The notes under the pieces: generated by a model
What the model saw: the letters and a program-made list of their open reading frames with translations, nothing else
What the model was told of the DNA's origin: nothing
The model's database searches: none
Made by a program: the position numbers and the translations under genes
Shown: one piece after another, positions 58,720-64,000 of the stretch
How the letters are laid out: each line of letters begins with the position of its first letter
Numbering within the stretch: the first letter of the stretch is position 1
Virus record (IMG/VR): IMGVR_UViG_3300021356_000007
Location: 1 to 64,000 of that record
Length of the DNA stretch: 64,000 nt
Reading direction: 5' to 3' (one strand)
Source: a virus

Positions 58720-60231
58720 ATGGAAGACATAGTATTGATAGGAAAAGTAACGCAAAGCACACCGAACACAGTAGAAGTGGAGTACCCTTCTATTGTGGGA
58801 ATCAACGCCGTAAGAGTACCAAGAACAATGGTAGCAAGATTCGAAAGAATCAGCGGTGGTAGAGTGGCAGTGCTGGTAAGAACAGACGAAACAGAAAAAG
58901 GCAAGAACTTGTATCAGCATATTGGTATCGACCAAGCACCATTGCATGTAACAGATGAGCACATGAGCATCGTTTCAGCACTGGAATACAACGAACCAAT
59001 CCCAGCAGGACTAACACAAGACACAGCAGAGGAGTCAGTGATGTGGGGCGCATCAGCCCCAGTCAACAATCAACCTCTCATCACCATTGCTAACAATGAT
59101 GGTACAGAAGAATTTGTGATTGCTAATGAGGCATTCGATGCAATGCTTTTCTCAGGCGGTAGAAAGAAAGTTGAGAGCATCAACTGGGACTTCACACCAT
59201 CTAGGAAGCCAGCATTTGTAATGCACGAAGAAGGACAATCAGGTACAACCGTAGCAAGAGTCAATGACAATGCTGGTAAACCTGTTGCCTACCACATCTT
59301 CAATCCAACTTACGCTAATGAATCAAGACCAGCAGGTGCTTACCTTGGTACATTCAGTGGCTCATATTACCCAATGCCATACAGAGATGGCTACCAACCA
59401 ATCATGGACATGTCTGCTGAAAGAGGCTGGCCTTGTCAAGTGATTGCTTGGGATGAAGGTAAGAGGTCTGCTCTGTTCTGTGATGTTACAAGCAGTGTAG
59501 ATTGGGACAAAGCAACCAAGGGATTCGGCAATAGGTGGTCGGGTCTTGTTAACACTGGTGACTACAGAATCGGTATCGCTGTGTACAACAGCCTTGACGG
59601 TTCATCATCATTCAAAGTACAAGCGGTAGCGATGAGACTTACATGTTCTAACGGTATGTTCATGGGAGACTCTGCTACTCTAATCAACCTCAAGCACACA
59701 GTCAACACACTGGGTAACTATGACTTTGAGAAGTTGGCTGGTAGAATTATGGATGTCATTGAGACCGCAGCACAAGAAATTGTTGTCACTGAATCAATGC
59801 GTGATGTCGAAATTAACAGAGATACCTTTGAGAAACTCATGACTATCTGTGAGAAGAAAGGACTAATCACCAAGCCTGTCATCAAAAGAGATGACACTGG
59901 CAATGTATCTGCTGTCACTAGAGGACACATGTGGAGACTGATGGGACAAGGATGGACTAACCCAAGCGAGCCTTGGGTTGCAGTCGATGAACAAGACACT
60001 GGTTCTCTTTACCATGTATACAATATCATGACTGGTGCTATCACCCACAAACCTGTGTGGACTGATGGGGCAACCAAACTAGAAGGAAGTAAACTTAACT
60101 TCAGCACACTCACTGACAGACTGAGCAAGGTTCACAAAATCTTTGGTGACATCGCAAACAAGTCAATCAACGGTACACCTGTTGAGGAACAACTTGAGAA
60201 GGTCAAGATGTTCAGTGAGATACTATACTGA
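58720..60231 (+). CDS. DUF932-like protein, 503 residues
   Basis: The middle third (about 205-330) matches the DUF932 pattern of phage and plasmid proteins: YYPMPYRDGYQPIMDMSA, IAVYNSLDGSSSFKVQAVAM, then LTCSNGMF and LINLKHTV. This family is common in phages and plasmids; its function is not established. The N-terminal 100 residues look like a small OB or beta domain. GAGGAGATAAT before the ATG. It is one of the longest genes of the early block and has its own promoter. Confidence 0.75.
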   Translation: MEDIVLIGKVTQSTPNTVEVEYPSIVGINAVRVPRTMVARFERISGGRVAVLVRTDETEKGKNLYQHIGIDQAPLHVTDEHMSIVSALEYNEPIPAGLTQDTAEESVMWGASAPVNNQPLITIANNDGTEEFVIANEAFDAMLFSGGRKKVESINWDFTPSRKPAFVMHEEGQSGTTVARVNDNAGKPVAYHIFNPTYANESRPAGAYLGTFSGSYYPMPYRDGYQPIMDMSAERGWPCQVIAWDEGKRSALFCDVTSSVDWDKATKGFGNRWSGLVNTGDYRIGIAVYNSLDGSSSFKVQAVAMRLTCSNGMFMGDSATLINLKHTVNTLGNYDFEKLAGRIMDVIETAAQEIVVTESMRDVEINRDTFEKLMTICEKKGLITKPVIKRDDTGNVSAVTRGHMWRLMGQGWTNPSEPWVAVDEQDTGSLYHVYNIMTGAITHKPVWTDGATKLEGSKLNFSTLTDRLSKVHKIFGDIANKSINGTPVEEQLEKVKMFSEILY

Positions 60232-60240
60232 GGAGATAAA

Positions 60241-60510
60241 ATGAAAACACACTACATAGAAACAGACCACGGAGTATACGAGATTGTCCCACTATGGGAT
60301 AGTCACGCACACTACATGAGAGAAAGGTATGACGAGGATGATGCAAAGTGGGAGATATTTGCACCTAAAGGTAGAAACTTCAACACTTGTCATTCTTACC
60401 TAGAGATTTCCTACGAAAACTGCTTAGGTCATGTAGGTGAAGCAGATTACACTTGTAACATCGACAACGACTGTGGGTGCTTAGAGAATATGAATGAGGG
60501 AGACGAATGA
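60241..60510 (+). CDS. Hypothetical small protein, 89 residues
   Basis: MKTHYIETDHGVYEIVPLWD, beta-like, then DAKWEIFAPKGRNFNTCHSY and a Cys-rich end (CNIDNDCGCLENM). GAGGAGATAAA before the ATG. May bind metal. Not recognised. Confidence 0.55.
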   Translation: MKTHYIETDHGVYEIVPLWDSHAHYMRERYDEDDAKWEIFAPKGRNFNTCHSYLEISYENCLGHVGEADYTCNIDNDCGCLENMNEGDE

Positions 60511-61223
60511 CACAAACACCGGAAGAAGAACTACAGACCATACTTGAAAGAGTGATAGACGGAGGACTATGGCAACCAGCAGGGCTGGGACTATCCTATG
60601 TCCGTAGTGGAGACAGAGAGATTCAACTTGTATCTCAAGAGAACAACCCTACATCGGCTCAAGCAAGAATCAGAATGAAACTGCTGGCTGAAAGCATAGG
60701 TTGGTCTGTCGATGAAAGTAATGTACAACTGAAAGATGTCCAGCACTTGTCTCCTCAAGAGGCACACATGCAAGAGATGGCTCTCAGACAAGAGATGGCA
60801 CAGAACTGGAAATGCCAATGTGGTACACCACTGTCAGCCTTCCCACTGGAAGATGGTAAGTGGGTTCATGACGGACAGTCAGAAATGAAACTACCCCATG
60901 GTGAAGTTGAACTGGTTGAGCAGTGGTCTGTCGCAATCGACTGCCCTGTGTGTGAACTGAGAATACCACTTGAGCCATACGACTACGGTCTGTTGGCTGG
61001 CGATGATGCTATGCTCACTTACAAGACACCCAATGGTGTAACATACACAGCACTTTCGAGACCTGAAATCATAGAAAGAATTGACAGCGAGGCGACTGGT
61101 AACTTTGACCTGAATAGTTTACTCATGGTACTTGGGACATTTTGTCCTAGGTACGGAGACTTGCTACCTCCTCATGTAAGAGGTAGCGTTGTATTGAAAA
61201 CAGAAGGAGATGAAGAAGAATGA
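60507..61223 (+). CDS. Hypothetical protein with Cys pairs, 238 residues
   Basis: An alpha-helical first 90 residues (EELQTILERVIDGGLW, LAESIGWSVDESNVQLK), then CQCGTPLSAF and CPVCELRIPL that can form one zinc ribbon about 50 residues apart, and a C-terminal helical part ending GDEEE. Coupled with neighbours. Not recognised. Confidence 0.6.
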   Translation: MTQTPEEELQTILERVIDGGLWQPAGLGLSYVRSGDREIQLVSQENNPTSAQARIRMKLLAESIGWSVDESNVQLKDVQHLSPQEAHMQEMALRQEMAQNWKCQCGTPLSAFPLEDGKWVHDGQSEMKLPHGEVELVEQWSVAIDCPVCELRIPLEPYDYGLLAGDDAMLTYKTPNGVTYTALSRPEIIERIDSEATGNFDLNSLLMVLGTFCPRYGDLLPPHVRGSVVLKTEGDEEE

Positions 61224-61378
61224 TACTAGAAGATAAATTGGAGGAGATGAACTCTGTAGACCTTGAAGAACTGATTAATAAACTGAAGAAGCGACTAAAA
61301 AGGGTGAAGGAAGATGAATTCTTGGCGGAATTTCATGCAAAGCATTTCTCAGGACAAAGCGAGAGGGAAGAAGAATGA
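61220..61378 (+). CDS. Small coiled-coil protein, 52 residues
   Basis: MILEDKLEEMNSVDLEELIN, a basic helix LKKRLKRVKEDEF and the end SEREEE. ATGA overlap on both sides. Not recognised. Confidence 0.5.
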   Translation: MILEDKLEEMNSVDLEELINKLKKRLKRVKEDEFLAEFHAKHFSGQSEREEE

Positions 61379-61641
61379 AGGTAGAAATGATACCGATTGA
61401 GGGAGTCATCGTAAGATGTCTCATAGTAGACGACAATGACAAATGGACTCACTGTGAGAACTGTGGGGCTCAGAATTACAATCACGAATTACTGGCTAAG
61501 GAAGACGATGAATGGTGTATGGATTGCAACGACAAGCATTACCGTAAAGATTGGTCTGACATGCAATTGGGACAATGGACTGTCCAGCAAATGATTGCTG
61601 GTAAGATTACCCATGTAGTCCGTGATGCGAACAAAAAATGA
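61375..61641 (+). CDS. Zinc-ribbon protein, 88 residues
   Basis: CENCGAQN and CMDCNDKH about 20 residues apart form a clear ribbon; a hydrophobic start (MIPIEGVIVRCLIVDD) and a helix QWTVQQMIAGKITHVV follow. Not recognised. Confidence 0.6.
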   Translation: MKVEMIPIEGVIVRCLIVDDNDKWTHCENCGAQNYNHELLAKEDDEWCMDCNDKHYRKDWSDMQLGQWTVQQMIAGKITHVVRDANKK

Positions 61642-61652
61642 GAGGAATAGAT

Positions 61653-61862
61653 ATGAAGAGATTTCCAAAATCAAAAGGTAAGATACAGGCACTGAACATT
61701 TGCATCATGCAATACACATGTATTGAGGGAAGCGAAAGAGATTGGTTCAAAACATACAATGACGGTATGGACACTTTCGGTAGACCTATCATTTGTACAG
61801 CAGAAGATATTGATTGGGCTATGGAATACCTGTGGGAAAGATGTCAGAAGGTGGAAGCATGA
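61653..61862 (+). CDS. Hypothetical small protein, 69 residues
   Basis: MKRFPKSKGKIQALNICIMQ, basic start, then acidic EDIDWAMEYLWERCQKVEA. The ATG at 61653 with GAGGAATAGAT was chosen over one at 61638. Not recognised. Confidence 0.5.
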   Translation: MKRFPKSKGKIQALNICIMQYTCIEGSERDWFKTYNDGMDTFGRPIICTAEDIDWAMEYLWERCQKVEA

Positions 61863-62368
61863 ACATATTTGTATTAGACAAAGACCCTGTCAAGGCAGCG
61901 AAGTACATTGACGACCAAAGAATCAGCAAGATGATTATTGAGTCAGGACAAATGATGCGAGCAGCACTGGGTAGACATGGCATGAGTGAAGAAGACTGCC
62001 GACAGTTCGGCATCCTGACTAAGAGTGGTAACCCTTGGCGTGTCACTCACAAGAATCATCCTTGTACACTGTGGGCTGGTGAAACTAGAATGAACTTCAT
62101 GTGGCTTGCTACTCATGCCCTTGCTATGTGCAAAGAGTTTGAGTATCGTTATCTCAAAGAACACGCATGTCGTAAACCAATCATGCACATGATTGACTAC
62201 ATGGACATGTTCATTCCTGAAGGTGACTACACACCTTTCGCTCAGGCTATGCCTGACGAGTACAAGGATGACGATGCAGTATTTGCTTATCGTAGATACT
62301 ACAAGAGCAAGGACAACATCAGATACAGAAAAACAGATGTCCCTACTTGGTGGGAGGTGACGGCGTGA
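61859..62368 (+). CDS. DNA-repair-type protein (pyrimidine-dimer glycosylase-like family)
   Basis: 169 residues. Starts MNIFVLDKDPVKAAKYIDDQ, then RISKMIIESGQMM, THKNHPCTLWAGETRMNFMW and EFEYRYLKEHACRKPI. This order is that of a phage family often annotated as pyrimidine-dimer DNA glycosylase or endonuclease V-like. I trust the resemblance more than the annotation, since the catalytic residues of that family are not firmly established. ATG 61859 follows GGTGGAAGC. It ends EVTA in a repeated junction. Confidence 0.6.
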   Translation: MNIFVLDKDPVKAAKYIDDQRISKMIIESGQMMRAALGRHGMSEEDCRQFGILTKSGNPWRVTHKNHPCTLWAGETRMNFMWLATHALAMCKEFEYRYLKEHACRKPIMHMIDYMDMFIPEGDYTPFAQAMPDEYKDDDAVFAYRRYYKSKDNIRYRKTDVPTWWEVTA

Positions 62369-62520
62369 GTGAATGCTTTGATGACGAGTATTGGGAACAC
62401 CATGCAAAAGAGCAATTGCTGAAATGCAAAGGTTGTACTGGTTGCCCTATTACTTACTATCCTCTTACTACAATAGTAGGCTATGGTTTAGAGTGTGAAT
62501 GCGTGGAGGTGACGGCGTGA
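62365..62520 (+). CDS. Small Cys-rich protein, 51 residues
   Basis: GTG start, MSECFDDEYWEHHAKEQLLK, then CKGCTGCPITYYPL and CEC near the end. Cys spacing suggests a small metal site. It begins in the GTGA of the previous gene and ends EVTA, like the next four genes. Confidence 0.55.
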   Translation: MSECFDDEYWEHHAKEQLLKCKGCTGCPITYYPLTTIVGYGLECECVEVTA

Positions 62521-62726
62521 AGGATATTGTAGAATACAGAATCCATTATGGTGAGGATGGAGACTCACACGACATTCTGTATTATGAGGGTAAGGATTGG
62601 CGCAAGTGGAAACAGCACATTGGCGAAGAAGGAGTCCAATGGATTGAGAGAGTGGTTGACACTTTCTGTTCCAACGGGGATTTGATTAGTTCGGAGTATG
62701 AAACCCTGTGGGAGGTGACGGCGTGA
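62517..62726 (+). CDS. Hypothetical small protein, 69 residues
   Basis: GTG start in GGAGGTGACGGCGTGA. Sequence MKDIVEYRIHYGEDGDSHDI, then YYEGKDWRKWKQHIGEEG and an end ETLWEVTA. The junction with the next gene is identical. Not recognised. Confidence 0.5.
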   Translation: MKDIVEYRIHYGEDGDSHDILYYEGKDWRKWKQHIGEEGVQWIERVVDTFCSNGDLISSEYETLWEVTA

Positions 62727-62854
62727 ATCATGAATACAGAATAAAGCGAATTAGAAATATCATCAAGCGGTTTGAAGAAAAGGAAGGTGGCAACATTGGT
62801 GACCTCGTGGACGCTTGGGAAAGAATCAAAGAACAAGTGGAGGTGACGGAGTGA
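62723..62854 (+). CDS. Hypothetical small basic protein, 43 residues
   Basis: GTG start, MNHEYRIKRIRNIIKRFEEK, then a Glu-rich helix ending KEQVEVTE. The start and end junctions are copies of the GGAGGTGACGG cassette. Not recognised. Confidence 0.45.
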   Translation: MNHEYRIKRIRNIIKRFEEKEGGNIGDLVDAWERIKEQVEVTE

Positions 62855-63027
62855 AGTGCATACCAAAGAAAAACAGTCGTGCAATTTCCTATTCAAGCCA
62901 AGTTGATTGGTTGCTGGACATTGACTGCGCTACTTGTAGGAGTCGGACATCAATGTGTAGGGTCAAGGTGACAATGGATGAAATGGAAGATTGGATTGCT
63001 GAACGAGGCGTGGAGGTGACGGCATGA
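62851..63027 (+). CDS. Small Cys-containing protein, 58 residues
   Basis: GTG start, MKCIPKKNSRAISYSSQVDW, then CATCRSRTSMC, a possible metal site, and an acidic end RGVEVTA. Junction cassette on both sides. Not recognised. Confidence 0.5.
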   Translation: MKCIPKKNSRAISYSSQVDWLLDIDCATCRSRTSMCRVKVTMDEMEDWIAERGVEVTA

Positions 63028-63185
63028 AGTGTTGTGAGAAGATAGATGATGATTGGATAAATGGTGATATGTGGCATGATAATCACACTACATTTGGGTT
63101 TAGTGGCAGGATGCTTTTAGTGACTTACCAATGCCCTCACTGTGGTAAAAGAAGTGAGAGAGATTTCTTAGAGGTGAATGAGTGA
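63024..63185 (+). CDS. Small zinc-ribbon protein, 53 residues
   Basis: MKCCEKIDDDWINGDMWHDN, then CPHCGKRSERDF. CC near the start and CPHC about 38 residues later can form one ribbon. The start follows GGAGGTGACGGC; the end GAGGTGAATGAGTGA overlaps the methyltransferase start. Confidence 0.55.
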   Translation: MKCCEKIDDDWINGDMWHDNHTTFGFSGRMLLVTYQCPHCGKRSERDFLEVNE

Positions 63186-63961
63186 AGAGCATTCTAAGAT
63201 ATGTCGGTGGTAAGAGTAGGGCAGTCAAGCACATCCTACCTTACCTTGAGGGCGCAGACACATTGTACTCTCCCTTCTTTGGGGGAGGCTCAATCGAGTT
63301 TGCCTTCTCCGAGAAAGGTAAGGTCATCGGTTGTGACTTGTACAAACCAGTCGCAATGTTTTGGCAACAGGTACTCAGAGACCCTGACCTTGTAGCAGAC
63401 GAGGTACAGAAATTTCACCCTCTACCAAAGTGTGACTTTGTTTCTTTACAGCATCTGTTACCTCACATGGAAATACCAGTCAACATAGCATGTTCCTTTT
63501 ATGTCCTGAACAGGGCATCATTTTCAGGCTCAACAAATTCAGGTGGTATGTCACCTGAACATCCAAGATTTAATCAAGCGTCTATTGACAGATTGAGAGA
63601 ATTCTCAGCACCAAATGTAGAGGTGCATCACAGTGACGCATTCGTTTTCCTCAAAGGTTTGATGGGGCAGAATCCATCAGGCAAAGTGATTTACCTTGAC
63701 CCACCTTACATGATTAAGAACAACTTGTACGGTAACAAAGGAGACATGCACAGAAACTTCGACCATGAAAAGTTAGTCGAGGTCGTCAAAGGATTAGATG
63801 CACTGGGTTGGAAGATAGTCATGTCTTACAACAATAACGAGGATATTGAGAAGTGGTATAGTGACTTTGAAATCATCCCGCTTGAATGGAAGTATGGGAT
63901 GAATAGTAGTAAAGAATCAAATGAGATTTTGATAGTAAGTAAAAGAGAGGTGAATGAATGA
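63182..63961 (+). CDS. Dam-type N6-adenine DNA methyltransferase
   Basis: 259 residues. D12-class signatures: RYVGGKSRAVKHI at 6-18, motif I SPFFGGGS at 30-37, RASFSGSTNSGG around 111-122 and motif IV DPPY at 173-176. The DPPY motif is that of adenine methyltransferases; the target site is unknown (GATC is usual in the family). GTG start at 63182, coupled to the upstream ribbon gene. With the ArdA-like gene it suggests protection from host restriction or marking of viral DNA. Confidence 0.9.
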   Translation: MKSILRYVGGKSRAVKHILPYLEGADTLYSPFFGGGSIEFAFSEKGKVIGCDLYKPVAMFWQQVLRDPDLVADEVQKFHPLPKCDFVSLQHLLPHMEIPVNIACSFYVLNRASFSGSTNSGGMSPEHPRFNQASIDRLREFSAPNVEVHHSDAFVFLKGLMGQNPSGKVIYLDPPYMIKNNLYGNKGDMHRNFDHEKLVEVVKGLDALGWKIVMSYNNNEDIEKWYSDFEIIPLEWKYGMNSSKESNEILIVSKREVNE

Positions 63962-64000
63962 AAGAAAAAACAGTCTGCGTATGTGGTTCAACCACTTTCA
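63958..64000 (+). CDS. Partial small ribbon protein, cut by window edge
   Basis: ATG overlaps the methyltransferase stop and opens MKEKTVCVCGSTTF before the window ends. The CVCG suggests another zinc ribbon. The rest is outside. Confidence 0.5.
   Translation, partial: MKEKTVCVCGSTTF

Noticed and set aside
1-64000. tRNA genes
   Set aside because: No cloverleaf-like segment with a GGTTCRANYCC-type arm was noticed on either strand by eye; a covariance search would be needed to be sure.

Overview
The window reads as a large part (probably not all) of the genome of a tailed double-stranded DNA virus with an HK97-type head. The host is most likely an archaeon, and a marine planktonic euryarchaeon would fit. 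The archaeal reading rests on six near-identical upstream boxes that contain a canonical TATA element (TTATAAAG), and on a very high density of small zinc-binding proteins. A bacterial host cannot be excluded from the sequence alone. No integrase, DNA polymerase, primase, tRNA, CRISPR array or insertion sequence was recognised. The genes at both edges are cut, so the genome continues on both sides.

Layout. Positions 1-39243 form one long leftward block of virion genes with a single small rightward gene inside it (29281-29631). In the direction of transcription it runs: HMG-CoA lyase homologue, a set of probable virion-internal and cysteine-rich or basic proteins, a membrane-protein and small-GTPase cassette, Met/Gln-rich proteins, a possible small terminase, large terminase, a LAGLIDADG-fused protein, portal, scaffold-like proteins, a giant 1900-residue protein, head protease with scaffold tail, major capsid protein, head decoration and completion candidates, connector, tail terminator candidate, tail tube candidate, two overlapping tail-assembly-chaperone-like frames, a short tape-measure-like protein and two large tail or adhesin proteins. 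Positions 39244-40047 are an intergenic hub with a repeated CGTCTAAACTC motif, perfect inverted repeats and two tandem promoters, and are the best candidate for an origin and early control region.

Positions 40048-64000 are a rightward block of about 60 small, tightly packed early-type genes. Nearly all of them overlap the next gene at ATGA or GTGA, with the ribosome site encoded in the end of the upstream gene. Recognisable members are an ArdA-like antirestriction protein, a SMARCAL1-like SNF2 helicase broken by one in-frame TGA, a DUF932-like protein, a protein resembling a phage family often annotated as pyrimidine-dimer glycosylase, and a Dam-type adenine methyltransferase. One leftward gene (57782-58582) sits inside this block but looks like a member of the virion block. 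A 445-nt gene-free stretch with many hairpins (40716-41160) is a strong candidate for an unclassified structured RNA.

How the parts work together: the rightward block probably takes over the cell early, with ArdA and the methyltransferase defending the genome. The leftward block makes and fills the particle. Short motifs shared by otherwise unrelated virion-block proteins (Ala-Trp-x-x-hydrophobic-Lys near the N terminus; Asp-Trp-Ser-Glu-x-His near the C terminus) suggest address tags for the prohead. The points most worth following are the structured RNA, the HMG-CoA lyase beside the putative origin, the membrane-anchored small GTPase, the shared tags, the probable frameshift in the tail chaperone, and the degenerate ligase-like domain in the giant virion protein.
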